Part shown: positions 12,600 to 23,469 of the stretch, piece after piece
Layout of the letters: every line of letters begins with the position of its first letter
Numbering within the stretch: position 1 is the first letter of the stretch
Assembly: GCA_033961575.1 (NCBI GenBank)
Contig: CM066731.1
Coordinates: 82,667,501-82,731,500, forward strand
Origin: Aselliscus stoliczkanus
Lineage: Eukaryota > Chordata > Mammalia > Chiroptera > Hipposideridae
Reading direction: 5' to 3'
Length of the DNA: 64,000 bases
Notes under the pieces: model-generated
What the model saw: the letters and a program-made list of their open reading frames with translations, nothing else
What the model was told of the DNA's origin: nothing
Databases searched by the model: none
Position numbers and translations under genes: made by a program

Positions 12600-12720
12600 A
12601 GAACATTATCTACCTCTTAAGTGTTGGAAGGTTCAAATGTGCTCACACATATAATATGCTTGGCTCAGAGCTTGGCATGTGGAAAGCTGAGTGTTCAGTA
12701 ATGATGACGACTGTCACTTC
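12600..12720 (+). repeat. MIR fragment
   Basis: 'GCTTGGCTCAGAGCTTGGCA' and the following GTTCAGTAATGATGAC resemble the MIR 3' part. Confidence 0.5.
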
Positions 12721-13520
12721 AGGTGTGATAGAAGTGGTGCCCATGGCCTGCTGAAGATGTGCAGGGCTAAAATGCAGGGGCCTGGGATCAGTAGCATGTC
12801 AGGCTGGATAGGCAGGTGGGCCCAGGTGCAGGGGGCAGAGAGGAGGAAGTGAGACTTCTGTAGCCGAAAGTTTGAAACCACTTAGAATAGCCTATCCCCA
12901 CCCCTCTCCAAGTTCTGTAATCTCTAGTCTCCTGGAATGGGACAGAGTTGGTGAGGGTAGGATAAGAGTGAAAAAAGAGGCACTCACTTCTCCAAACCGC
13001 AGGAGGGAGGAAAAGAGATAGCCTGGCCATAGGTTGTCATAACTGCTTAAACTGGCAAGCTTCCTTTTTTAAATCAAGAGGCCTGTTCCTGGTCCAGACG
13101 CTAGAAATCAATTTCATGGTGTTCTGATGCAGCTCAGACTGCCCAGCCCAGGAAGACCTGGCCACTATGCTTGGTGGGGAGGGAACAAAGGGGTGGAGCC
13201 TGGATATCACTCCTCAGCCTGCCCCACCACCAGGTTACCTAAACATCACCCCAGCCTGCTGAGGTTTGATGAAGCAGGAAGCACAGACTTCTCCCAGTAT
13301 GGCAGTCACAGGCTAGGACACTGAGCAGCGAGTCCTGAGGCTGGGCCTGAGGCTAGCTCTGCAACAGAGAAGGGGACCATGGAGGCCACTCTCTGGGCTT
13401 TGGTACCTTCTCTAGTGAACTGAGGGGTTCGTACTAGGAAAGCAGTGGGCCTGGAAAGTCCCCAGCTGATTAACACTCAAACCCTGGGGGGAGGGATCTG
13501 ATATTTACTGTACTCCGAAA
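12721..13520. other. Non-coding interval, nothing recognisable
   Basis: No gene, RNA or confident repeat seen. Open frames are short. Confidence 0.35.
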
Positions 13521-13524
13521 CATT

Positions 13525-13700
13525 GAGCCCTTCACACAACTGATCCTCCAGTCAGACATAACCCGTTTAATAGGGATATCCTCAGCAAGCTTTTACAGAT
13601 GAAGAAACAGGTTCAGAGAGCTGAGGAGTCTGCCCAAGGTCACAAGGCAAAGAGCTGTGGGGATGCAGGCTCGGGTCCATATAACTCCAAAGCCAGGCAT
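13525..13700 (-). repeat. MIR fragment, minus orientation
   Basis: 'TTTTACAGATGAAGAAACAG' then GTCTGCCCAAGGTCACAAGG is the reverse MIR core plus its conserved 'AAGGTCAC' part. Confidence 0.8.
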
Positions 13701-14440
13701 TCTTCCCTACAGTCAGTCAGTTCAGCAGCCTTCCTCCTCCACTGCTTACCTGTCCAGCATCTGACATCAGTCATTCACTTTCACTTTTTAACTACCTGAA
13801 GCCCCACCCATTACTCTAGTAAGTCCAAGGAGGAACGAGCCATGGACCAAGGATGGGAAGCATGAACGGAAGAGGGATTCACCAGTTCGACATCTCCAGG
13901 CTGGAGAGATGTGGTCCCAGCATGACCAGGCCAGGTCCTGGGGAGTTCAGCAGGCTTGGGGCTGGCTGTCAAACCTCCTAGTTCCCTGACAGCTCCCTGC
14001 GTCACCCCATGCCAACTCTAGGCCTTCCTCCCAGGTTGCCTGGCTGAGGCCACCTGTGCACCATTCAAAGCTTCCTTCAGGAAATCTTCTCTACCCCAGT
14101 GATGTCCCACTCATGTATCAGATACTGATTAGGCACCTGATCCATGCCAGTCCCTCTGCAGGCCACTGGGGATAGAGATGGACATAGAGTTGAATAAGAC
14201 TAGTCCCAGGCTTCCAGGCACTCCTGGCTGGATGCCAGGCAATGGGTGGTGTCACTCTGCAGGCTGGGATTCCATCAGCTGGGGGTGGGACCTTGGCATC
14301 TCTATTTTTAACTGAAGGGGCATATCTAAGTGAGACCCTTTGGTCTTGTGGATATTCTGGCCCCCAGCACTTGCATTCTTTGGGCTGCCACCATCCTTTG
14401 AGAACTTGGCCTCTTTCCCACGAGTAGGCTCCTCTAGGCT
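13701..14440. other. Non-coding interval, nothing recognisable
   Basis: No supported feature. A minus-strand frame at 13811-14005 and others have no recognisable domain. Confidence 0.35.
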
Positions 14441-14449
14441 CCCAAGTCA

Positions 14450-14640
14450 AATAAACTGTACAAATCTTCTGCGACTTGCTACCTGTATACCTTTGCAAAA
14501 TGTCCGTGCTATCTGAGGCTCAGTTTCTCCATCTTTAAATAACGGTGTCTTCCTGTCCTGAGGATTAATTGGAATATTGTGTGCAAAGCAAGTTGCCTGG
14601 CACAGATAAATAAATGTGTCCACTTTAATTATATCATCAC
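14450..14640 (+). repeat. MIR SINE
   Basis: 'GAGGCTCAGTTTCTCCATCT', GAGGATTAATTGGAATA and 'TTGCCTGGCACAGATAAAT' follow MIR in order over about 190 bp. Confidence 0.75.
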
Positions 14641-14929
14641 TGCACTCTGATGGACAGACATACTTCCCTTGGGCTATTACCAGAACTTCCACTTCTCCAG
14701 CCTCTCTCAGAGGCGGCCCTGGACACCTGGAAGACCTCTTGGTGCCCTCTGCCAGTGCTCATGCGGGAACTGCCTTCATTTTCCTCGCGGATTCCGCTTC
14801 TTAGCTCTCGAACTACCTATTAGCTTAGCGTACCCTTCCCTTTATCCACTCAGAGCTACCAAAGCTCCAACCACACCTCTTTGCGCAGCCTGGCCCAAAT
14901 TTCGGGTAAACAGGCAGAAATAAGTTTGT

Positions 14930-15690
14930 CAAGACAGAGTTCCGTGGGGCAGAGGTCCGCACAACCCTCTTCCCGACCAAGGCCGGGCGACCCCGCCCCG
15001 CCCCTGCGCCAGGCCGGAGCTGCGAAGGGGCTGAGGGGCTTGGCGAGGAAGACCCAGCCCACTGCTCCTCGCCCTCCCAGAAACGGGCCTGCCAGAGGTA
15101 CCGGCACAGGGGACCTGTGAACTAGGCTTGTCTGCAGGAGGGACGCTCAGGCTGCATCGCGGGTTCCGACGCCAGCTCCCCGGAGTCCCGCTCGCCCCAG
15201 TCCCGCCCCCGGGGCAGGGCGCACGCGGCTAGCGTCCCTAGGGAAGGAAGACGCGCGGAGTCGGGACCAAGGACCGGGACTCTGCCGCCGGGCGCACGTG
15301 GCTGGGTACCAGCGGCGGCCGTGGTCCCCGGCAGACGTGTGGCTGCGCCTGGATGCCGCTCGGCAATCACACTAGAGGGCAACGGGGCAAGGCGCAGCCC
15401 ACTGACCCGCAGCGACCCAGGGGAGGGATCACTCACCTCTCCGGCCCGCCGCACCCGCGGCGGCTGAAGGTTCCGTGTCGGAGGCAGAGGCCAGCTCCGA
15501 GGCTCCTCCTCCTGCCCCCGCGCCCCGCCCGCCTGCCCACGGGGCCCGCCCTGCGGGGGGCGGGGTAGCCGCCGGCCAGGCTGCTGCTGCTTATCCGGCT
15601 CTGCCACCTCTCCTCAGGTGGCAATCGCAAAGCTACAGGGTCCTCTATCCCCGCCGGGCCCTGCGGCCGGAGGCAGCATCAATAACCCAC
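14930..15690. promoter_or_regulatory. CpG island, probable host gene promoter
   Basis: Sharp rise in G+C and CpG compared with flanks (dense CGCCCCGCC, GGCGGGCGGGG, CCGCCGCGG). There is no repeat homology. GC-box-like motifs (GGGGCGGGG on one strand, CCCCGCCC on the other) recur. On the minus strand the island contains a GATAAGC-type weak TATA-like site and a consensus splice donor, so transcription leftward is the best guess; both directions remain possible. The frames here begin with GTG or TTG rather than ATG, so they should not be read as proteins. Confidence 0.7.
15437..15600 (-). other. Candidate non-coding first exon with splice donor
   Basis: On the minus strand the sequence ends GGGCCGGAGAG and is followed by GTGAGT, a full consensus donor (intron would start at 15436). 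No ATG occurs in the preceding 160 bases, so the exon would be 5' untranslated. A candidate start lies near the GGATAAGCAGCAG motif around 15590-15600. I found no recognisable downstream coding exon toward position 1, so the gene is unnamed and its next exon may lie outside the window. Confidence 0.35.
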
Positions 15691-17340
15691 GACCCTCCAC
15701 CCCTGGCCCAAGATTCGGAGCCAGTCCGGCAGCTTCCTGATCTGCGCCCCGCATCGCCACCCACCCTTAAAATGTGCAGAACTCCGGGACCGCCTCTTAG
15801 TCAGGACACGGAAGGCGTGAAGGCCAGAGTGACTTCTGAGACCTGCTCCCTTAATATGAGAGACACTTCAAATCCAGGTCCATTTTATAACCGGTGACGT
15901 TAAGTGGCAGGCACAGATGGTAAGAGGCCAAGGCGCCAGATTGGACCTGGTTTCCTTCTTTGGTGCAATGGAAGCAGGCAGCAGAGGCCCCTCAACAAGC
16001 CTGCATCCAGGCCTTGGTGGTCCTGTCACATTTTTGCCCCTTGAGGCCACTTAGGGCAGACCTTTGATCTTTCCCAATAGTCCTCAAGTTTCAAGGCTCC
16101 TGGGTCTCCAGGAGCTGCTGGGGATGCTGGAACTTGCTTCCCTCTCTAGGCTTCCTGGACTCCAAGCCACCACCCTGCCTCTGAGAGACGGCCTCCAACA
16201 CTGCTGGCTGCCCTCACTTCCCCCTTGCTGATGGCATTATGGCATCACAGCATCACAGCTGAAGGCAGTGAGGGGAGAATATCTTTTGGGTAGCCTCCTA
16301 GAGGTGCATGGTTTTATCTAAAGCCCTGTCTCACCTAAGAACTCACAACACGTGCTACTTACTGACAGTTATTCCTCCTATTTACAGGTCAGGACATGGG
16401 GGCTCTGATGGGTAAGCGAGGCACCAATGTCACTCCTGGTTTGGGAGGCTGACTGGGGGTTACATGACCTCTGGGACTTTTTCTCGAATATTCCTGGGGG
16501 GGGGCATATTCTACCAATCCCTGATAAAGAGCTTCAAATTACTCCAGGAAACCACCCTGTGCTGGATAGATAAACCCTGACGGGTTATCTGAGCCCTGGA
16601 GCCAGAGACAAGGGGCTGTGCCTTAAGAATGGCCAGACAACTGGACCCCAAAGAGCATGGTGGGGGGTGAAGAGGCAGAGTTCTTGTAGTGGGAACGCTG
16701 CTGTGAGGGGCCTCTTCTCCACACCTCCACCAAGACCCACCCACGAGTATCTTGTGCTTTCTCACCTCCATGGATTTCCTCCTGTCTAAAATGTCCTCTT
16801 TCCCTAGCTGTTTTGCCTGGCCCCATGGCCCAGATGCTCTCCTACTTTCTTCAGAGACCTTCCTTCCCCAGAGCAACACCCTCTCTGAGCTCCTGTGGCA
16901 GTTCTAAGTCTTCTATCCATTCAACACTTAGGGAACTCCACCATGCAGTACAATGTTCCGAGATCTGGAGACACTGTTGTCCATTGCCTGGCCCCTGCCC
17001 TTGGATAATGAGTTTCCTTTGCAGTGAGTTGTAATCTTCAGGAAGACAGGAACCAGTTTCTCATCTGCTTTGGTGCACCTACATAGTGCCCTGCACTAGT
17101 AGGTGCTCTCCAAATATGCACTCTGGCTGATGGGGATCTCTGAGCATCCTTCCTGCAACTACAATGGGCAGCACAAGGAGATTAAGCTTGGGAAATGGAA
17201 ATGCTGAGAAGTCTTGCAACATTCTTGGGAGGATCCTTGGAGCTATCCAGCATTCTTTCAAAGAGACCAGGTGGGCATCTTTGTGGGGTTCCCCATAAGC
17301 TGAAGGGAGAGATCTGAAGGCTGGACTGGCAGAGGTCTGT
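15691..17340. other. Non-coding interval flanking the CpG island
   Basis: An L2-like end may sit near 17040-17120 (AGTGCCCTGCACTAGTAGG). No exon or RNA gene could be supported. Confidence 0.35.
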
Positions 17341-17344
17341 GGTA

Positions 17345-17750
17345 GAAAAAGGGGCTCTACAGAAAGTGACCTCCCAGGGTGATCTGATCATAAATTCCTA
17401 ACTGGGCAGGTCACAGTGGGTAGTCACACCCCAGGCATTTAACTTTGCCTCAAACAGACCTGTCCGTTGTTCTTGTGCATCTAAATTAACACACCTTTGA
17501 AATAAACCACCCTCAAGAGAGCACATAATCTTGTTAACTATCCTGTAACCCAATCCCTGTCTTCCTTTCTCCCACCTCCAGGTAATCTTCCTTACATCCC
17601 CTCCTTAATTCCAAATGCAAAAAAGAAACTGCAAACTGTCTGTCATTCTCCAGTGTTTGAGTTCTTACACCCCAGCATATGTTGTCAGTTTGGACTCAAA
17701 TAAACTCTTACAAAAATTCTCTACATGTTTGGATGTTCCATACATTGACA
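17345..17750 (+). mobile_element. LTR-like repeat, family X copy 1
   Basis: Shares a colinear block series with 18530-19370 and with the reverse of 21290-21700: GTGATCTGATCATAAATTCC, CTTGTTAACTATCCTGTAA, 'CTTAATTCCAAATGCA' and 'CTCAAATAAACTC'. The last block contains a poly(A)-signal-like AATAAA near the 3' end, as in an LTR. The name is not certain; an ERVL/MaLR-type LTR is my guess. No internal retroviral genes accompany it. Confidence 0.6.
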
Positions 17751-18529
17751 GGTCTACAGAGGAATATCCTAAGAGGAGCATGAACTTCTGCAGGGGAACA
17801 GGGAGGGGCCTGAAAGGTATGGGAAGTAGGTAAGTGAACGCCCTGCTGAACCCCAAGCACCTTGATGGACAGAGCACCACCATGTTGTTGGCCTTTGGTA
17901 CTTTGCCCATCTGTCTCCCTCTGCACTGGAATGCATTGAGTGGAAGCTTGTCTCAACTGGCATGGGGTCTGGTGTGGGTGAGAGCTCAATAAATAATTCC
18001 TCAATACCTTTGGGTCTAAACTCTCAGAAGCAGATGAGTCCTCTGACTCAGGAGGGAGAGCAGTGTTGCTTGAACACCTCCACTGTGCTAGATTCATGTC
18101 CATGGCCAGGCCAAGAACAGAGCAGTCAGCGCCATGTTTTCATGACATTAGGCAGATTGTGTTATTCCTCCATTCAAAACCCTCCCTTGGCCTACCTGGT
18201 CTCTCAAAGTCAAAGCAAAGTCCTTGCAATGGCTGACAAGGCCCAGTGTGATCTGCCTGCTCTCCCACCTCATCTGTCATTAGGGCGCCTCTCTCTGCTA
18301 ACTCACTATTGCCATGTTGGCCTCTCTTTTCCTCTTTCCTTCTACTGGAACTTAGGCATCCCCATGGTCCTCCCTGCCTCCTTCCTTTAGGTCCTTGCTG
18401 AAATACCATTATCTCCATGAAACCCACCCTGATTATCCCCATCTCTCACGCATGTATCTTATCCTACCTTTTTTTTGCATATTCTTTATCTCCCAATACA
18501 CTATAAAACGCACTTTCTCTTGCAGATGA

Positions 18530-19370
18530 TAAAAAGGGGTTCTATGGAAAGTAACCTCACAGGGGATCTGATCATAAATTCCTAACTGGGGGGTCGGCCA
18601 AGTGGTGCGTTGGTTAGGAGTTGGCTTGGGACACCAGCTCTGAGCAGCAGGGCCCTGGTTTGGATCCCACATATGAGGGCCAGTGATGCTGCCCTCTACA
18701 GCTAAGATGGTTAACAACAGCTCCACCTGGAGCTGGGCTGCTGTGAATCACTGGCGATGGCATAGGCTGCAGTGGGCATGAGCTTTCGTGAGCTGCCGTG
18801 AGCTGCGGTCCAGTGGCCGGCAAGTGACTGCCTCACCCGGGAAGAGCGCAGTGATAATACAAATATGGGCCAGTGAAGCGACATCCTCCACAACTAGACT
18901 GAAAAACAAAAGGACAGCAACTTGTCTCCTTCCCCGATTCCCCAACGCTGTTCCCTCACCCAATTCCCCAATAAAATCTTTAAAAAAAAAAAAAATTCCT
19001 AACTGGGCAGGTTAGGGTGGGTAGTCACACTTGAGGCCTATAACTTCTTTAGTCAAAGGCTTGTCTTTGCCTCATGTAAGCCCTGTCCATTGTTTCTGTG
19101 CATCTATCTAGGTAGGTTAACACACCTTTGCAATAAGCTGTAACCACTCTCGAGAGAGCATAACCTTGTTAACTATCCTGTGATCCTATCCCCACAGTTG
19201 CTTTCTCCCACTGTAATCTTCCTTACATTCCTACTTTAATTCCAAATGCATAAAAGAAGTTGCAAACTGTTACTAATGGAAGCATTTGAGGTCTTGTTCT
19301 GGGAATATGTCATCAGTTTGGCTCAAATAAACTCATAGAATTACTATAAGTTTGGAGGTTTCTTATGTTG
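18530..19370 (+). mobile_element. LTR-like repeat, family X copy 2, split by a SINE
   Basis: Same block order as copy 1: GGAAAGTAACCTCACAGGG, ATCATAAATTCCTAACTGG, AACCTTGTTAACTATCCTG and GGCTCAAATAAACTC. A type A SINE interrupts it at 18591-18992, duplicating AAATTCCTAACTGGG. It has the same orientation as copy 1 but different flanks, so a separate insertion or an old duplication. Confidence 0.65.
18591..18992 (+). mobile_element. SINE type A long form with 15-bp target duplication
   Basis: Head GTCGGCCAAGTGGTGCG, anticodon-arm region containing an extra 'CTCTGAGCAGCAGGG', body, C-rich tail and CCAATAAAATCTTT. AAATTCCTAACTGGG repeats at 18576-18590 and 18993-19007. Inserted inside the family X LTR. 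Confidence 0.95.
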
Positions 19371-19414
19371 ACACTCCATTTGCTGTTTATTAACTATCTT
19401 CACAGAAATGTGAG

Positions 19415-19510
19415 TTCCTGCAGGGCAGGGAATTTTAGCTGTCTCATTCACTTCTTTATTTCCAGTGCCTGGCACATAGTTGGTGCTCAGTAAGTAGTTA
19501 TTGGGTGAAT
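19415..19510 (+). repeat. L2 3' fragment
   Basis: 'CAGTGCCTGGCACATAGTTG' followed by GTGCTCAGTAAGTAG and TTGGGTGAATG is a typical L2 end. Confidence 0.75.
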
Positions 19511-20149
19511 GCACTCCCATTCTCACCCCTCTTCACTTCATCATCTCTGGGGAGCTTCCCCCACGGCTCCCACCCACCTCCGGCCTCCTCTCTCACCTGC
19601 CCCAGAGTAAGCAGGCTGGTACATTGGAGGTGCTCAGTTCATACACTGATGGATATGTGCACCTGGACTTGCTGAATATTCTCTTTATGGAGCCCATGGC
19701 TATCAGCCTCCCGAGATGCCCTTTTCCCTGAAGATAAGGTTAGCCCTTTGGTGAACAGAACAGGAGCATCCTGGATGAGAGTCTAAGGTCATCTTCTACT
19801 TGTGTTAGAGAGGAGAGGGCCATTGTTCACTCAGCTTCTCAGATTGATGCAACATTTATAGGCTGGGACAGAGCACATCCATTTCACAAAATAAATACTC
19901 TAATTGACTATTAAAACAAGATGGCCAGGAGGAGCCATGTGCTCTGATATACCCTAACAGCCCTGGCTGGAAGCCAGCCCACCAGGATCTAGCCCCATCC
20001 GGGCTGGGGTAGCAGCCCCAGGGACTGTGCTCCTTACCTGTCCTGCCTCTGCATTCACCCAGGTGTGGTGAGAATCCTCCAGACTTGGGCACAGGCTGCT
20101 GCTCCCTTATGTGAGGGAGGGAGTGGGGCTGCAATTTGTTAATATAAGA
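19511..20149. other. Non-coding interval, nothing recognisable
   Basis: No supported gene or repeat. Confidence 0.35.
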
Positions 20150-20885
20150 CATACAAACCTAGAGAGGACTTTTATGAATTTATTTGAGCCGAGCTGATGA
20201 CCATTGCCAGGAAGCCAAACCTCAACAGATTTAGGAAGTGCTCTAGAGAATGGCAGCTTATTTTATATGTTGGAATGAAAGGAGGAGAGATGTAAGGAGG
20301 GTTACATGAAGTCCATTGGGGTAGATGAAGAGGGGCAGGAGAAAACAAACAGGGAAATCTCTAGGATTGGATAAAAAGTAAAACAGAGAAGGCCAGCCGA
20401 GTGGCGCGGTGGTTAAGAGCTGGCTTGGGAAGCCAGCGGCCCCGGTTCGGGTCCCACATATGAGGGCCAGTGACACTGCCCTCAGAAAAAAAAAAAAGTA
20501 AAACAGAGAGACACATAACTTCTCTTATATTGGTGGGTACAAGATAGTTAATAATTAACCTTTACAGCACTTAGAAATGGTACTGAAGGAACAAGATAAC
20601 ATGAGGTGTCCAGTGGTCTCCTGCTCTGGGGTGGTGGGTGTGCCCTGACAGGTCTGGAAAAGGAGATGACTGACATTCCAAGGGTATGTTATCTTAGATG
20701 CAAAAAGGCAATAGACAGGCTCATTTAGGTCAAGATTGACCATTGTCAAGCTACAGACCCAGGACATGACTACTACTTACTGTGACTTGCTTTTAGTGAG
20801 GAATTTTTATGTCCAGACCATCCTAAATGGCTACTTCCGGTCCAGCATAAAGGCCTCCCCTGACCTCATCAGGTTTAGCATGTGA
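20150..20885 (-). mobile_element. LTR-like repeat, family Y copy 1, minus orientation, split by a SINE
   Basis: Matches 30240-30795 in the same orientation across almost its whole length: AATTTATTTGAGCC, 'AGGATTGGATAAAA', 'ATATTGGTGGGTACA', GACATTCCAAGGGTATGTTA, 'CAATAGACAGGCTCA'. On the minus strand it ends in GGCTCAAATAAATTC, similar to the family X 3' end, so X and Y are probably related LTRs. A short SINE interrupts it at 20391-20493. Confidence 0.6.
20391..20493 (+). mobile_element. Short SINE (about 105 bp) with target duplication
   Basis: tRNA-like head with A-box region GAGTGGCGCGGTGGTTAAG, stem CTGGC/GCCAG, B-box GGTTCGGGTCC, then CCCACATATGAGGGCCAGTG, ACACTGCCCTC and an A-tail. It lacks the long body and C-rich tail. 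The direct repeat AAAAGTAAAACAGAGA flanks it. Confidence 0.95.
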
Positions 20886-21285
20886 CCCCTTTTTTCATCC
20901 ACAAATTCAAGGTGGGGGTTTCTGAGGGTGATTCAGGTAAGTGGAGGGATTGTGTCTGCCACTGTGATAACCCAATTGGTAAAGCCACCTCAGAACCACC
21001 CAGAGCTGAGGCAGCACAGATGAAGAGATTGGTCTGGGAGAGGGGGGCACTGAATAGGGAGGTAAGCTGACAAGTGTGCTCGGGACCTGGGATATAAGCT
21101 CAGAGACTCTGTTTTCACATGGCACCCTGTTTCCAGACAAGGCACTGAGATCCCTCACACCTGCCCTACATCTCCCTGCACCCCAGAGCTTGGTACTCTA
21201 CTTTGGCATAAGTCTGCCCTCTTTCCTGTTTTCTGTTGAAACATGAACTCTCTTGAGAGAAAAAGTTCTCTGAGCCCAGTGAAAT
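20886..21285. other. Non-coding interval, nothing recognisable
   Basis: No supported gene or repeat seen. Confidence 0.35.
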
Positions 21286-21289
21286 GAGA

Positions 21290-21700
21290 AGCTGTGTATC
21301 CTGGAAGTAAGAACTAAACAGACTGAGCAAAATGCTTCCTGGAATGACAGTTTGCAGTTCGTTTTATACATTTGGAATTAAGGAGGGGACACAAGGAAGA
21401 TTTCCTGAAGGTGGGAGAAAGCAAGGTGGAAACTGATAGTTAAAAAGATAGTTAACAAGATTCTGTGCTCTCTTGCCCTGGCAGCTTGCTTGAGGGGCCT
21501 GACAAGAGGCATTTCAAAGGGGTGTTAGACTAGGTGTGCAAAACAATGAATAGGGCTTGCTTACTGCAAGAATAACCTTTTTCTAAGGAAGTTATAATAA
21601 GCCTAAGGGGAGACTACCCCCCATGACATGTTCTGTTAGGAATTTATGATCAGATCATCTTGTGAGGTTACTTTCCATAGAACTCTCCTTTTATCCACAG
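21290..21700 (-). mobile_element. LTR-like repeat, family X copy 3, minus orientation
   Basis: The reverse complement gives the family X blocks in order: TATGGAAAGTAACCTCACA, GATCTGATCATAAATTCCTA, 'GAATCTTGTTAACTATC', 'CCTTAATTCCAAATGTATAA'. It retains more of the central region than the other two copies (around 21480-21620). Confidence 0.65.
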
Positions 21701-21984
21701 TACTTAATAAGTCTGTATAGGATCAAGTGTCTTGGCTTGTGACTAGGCCATCGATCCCTAGCGGGGATGTAGGAAGCTGGCCCAGCATCTCTAGGGAGCA
21801 TTTAGTGAGCCCAGGAGCAGGTCCTTTTTGTCTGTCTGTGGTAGCATTGCATTGCCTTTTGGTTGGGGAGATTGCAAAGGCACACAGCTAGAAGTCTGGG
21901 TTTTAGCCCCTTGCTCCAAATGTGGTGGACATGATGGCTTGGGAGGATTTAAAAATATATATATTTGTGAGAGTTTACTTAAGC

Positions 21985-22115
21985 TGGCCTGGGAGGTTTT
22001 TTAAACTGCTCAGGCCCACCCCAGATCTCCTGAATCAGAACCACATTTTAACAAGACCTGCCAGAGACTGTATGCACATTAAAGTTTGAGAAATGCTGGT
22101 GTACAGTACAATTGA
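21985..22115. mobile_element. MER5-like hAT MITE remnant
   Basis: 'CAGGCCCACCCCAGATCTCC', 'TGAATCAGAACCACATTTTA' and 'ATTAAAGTTTGAGAAATGCT' fit the hAT-Charlie MER5 group read in reverse. Confidence 0.7.
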
Positions 22116-22266
22116 GGAAACACACAACTCCCTGAACACCTGGGCCAAGGCAGATGACTTCTACCAGATCACACTCAACCTCACTGGGTTGCACTTTAAT
22201 ATTATAACACCCTTTGCTTTCTCAATTGTCTTTGTGAGCCAAATACCTGATTTAATCTGCTTCTGA

Positions 22267-22714
22267 TTTTTTTTTAATATATTTTATTGGGGAACTGGGG
22301 GAGGGGAACAGCATTGGGGAACTGGGGAAGGGGAACTGTCCTTTTGTTCTTCGGTCTAGTTGTGGAGGACATTGCTTCACTGGCCCATGTTGGTATCATC
22401 ACTGCGCTCTTCTTGGGAGAGGCAGATCGGTCGCCGGCCTCTGGATGGCCACTCACTGTGGCTATTGGCCACTCATGCTGGCTGCCAGCTGCTCACGCTG
22501 GCTGCCGGCCACTCACTGTAGCCTATGGCAGCCCACTGCAGCAGGGGCTGCAGCTATGCCGTCCCCGGGGACTCACAGCAGCCCAGCTCCACGTGGAGCT
22601 GTTGTTCACCATCTTAGCTGTAGAGGGCAGTGTCACTGCCCTCATATGTGGGATCCAAACCAGGGCTGCTGGCCTTTCAAGCCAGCTCTTAACCAACAAG
22701 CCACTCGGCTGGCC
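22267..22714 (-). mobile_element. SINE type A long form, minus, with target duplication
   Basis: Poly-T, then TATTTTATTGGGGAACTGGG (reverse of the C-rich tail), body and a terminal tRNA-like head (AACCAACAAGCCACTCGGCT). CTGCTTCTGA repeats at 22257-22266 and 22715-22724. Confidence 0.93.
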
Positions 22715-22724
22715 CTGCTTCTGA

Positions 22725-23469
22725 ATTTTTATAAATATGGAATATATATTTCTGTCCTTCACAGCACTTTATGCCTATTATACAAAGCTCCAAGAAAAAA
22801 ATATGACTAATACTCTTGCTTATTCCCTTCCAATAACATATGTTATTTCCCTTTTTACCATGGCCACTAGGATACTCAGACCCATATTCATGAGTATATT
22901 ACTCTTATCAAATATATTTAAGTTCTACTTTATTTTCCCACATCCATGATTTTCTGTGTCTAGTTTACTATTATTCTTCTTGTTAAGCTTTTCATTTTAA
23001 GCTGTCTTAAGTTGCTTTTGAAAAAAACCAATTCTGTGAGCAAAATAAATAGGAAACATCCTAGTAGCAAATCTTCTCCTTCCCCTTGGTGGCCATTACC
23101 CTTTCATGGCAAGAGCCAGGTCATGGCACGTCCTCTGCTGATTTTTTTTTTTTTTTCAAGAAGAAGATGGAGGGATTGGGAAGATTGTCCTTGGACCACC
23201 TGGAGTCACTGAGAAAAGAAAACCCAACCAGCCAGGGATCACTTGGGGAGAAATCATGACAGGATTCTCACACTGTGTCCCTCCTGGCTTCCTCCCTGCA
23301 CACCAGGGCCCACCTTACCTGATTGGGGGTCCTTCGTATTAGAGGACTCTCTACAACCTGGGGCAGGGCTGAGTTCACCAGAGCCTTCAGCTGTCATCTC
23401 TCCAGGTGCTGCTCCTTCTGCTCCTGGGACCCCAGACTGGATGGCCGGTGCTCAGTCAACACAGTGTGG
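22725..23469. other. Non-coding interval
   Basis: 22725-23140 is AT-rich and resembles old LINE sequence but I cannot place it. 23200-23469 is adjacent to an LTR end; no retroviral gag-like frame or clear primer-binding site was recognised. Confidence 0.35.

Noticed and set aside
15122..15630. Open frames in the CpG island on the minus strand, up to about 160 codons
   Set aside because: They begin with GTG or TTG, not ATG, and run through the likely splice donor. High G+C removes stop codons by chance.
20391..20460. tRNA gene, from A- and B-box-like sequence and a cloverleaf-like stem
   Set aside because: The sequence is a SINE head: no acceptor-stem pairing, an A-tail instead of a mature 3' end, and many copies with target duplications.
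23140..23469. Retroviral leader or gag next to the ERV2-like LTR
   Set aside because: No primer-binding site complementary to a known tRNA 3' end or gag-like frame was visible; the flanking 6-bp duplication shows a solo LTR.
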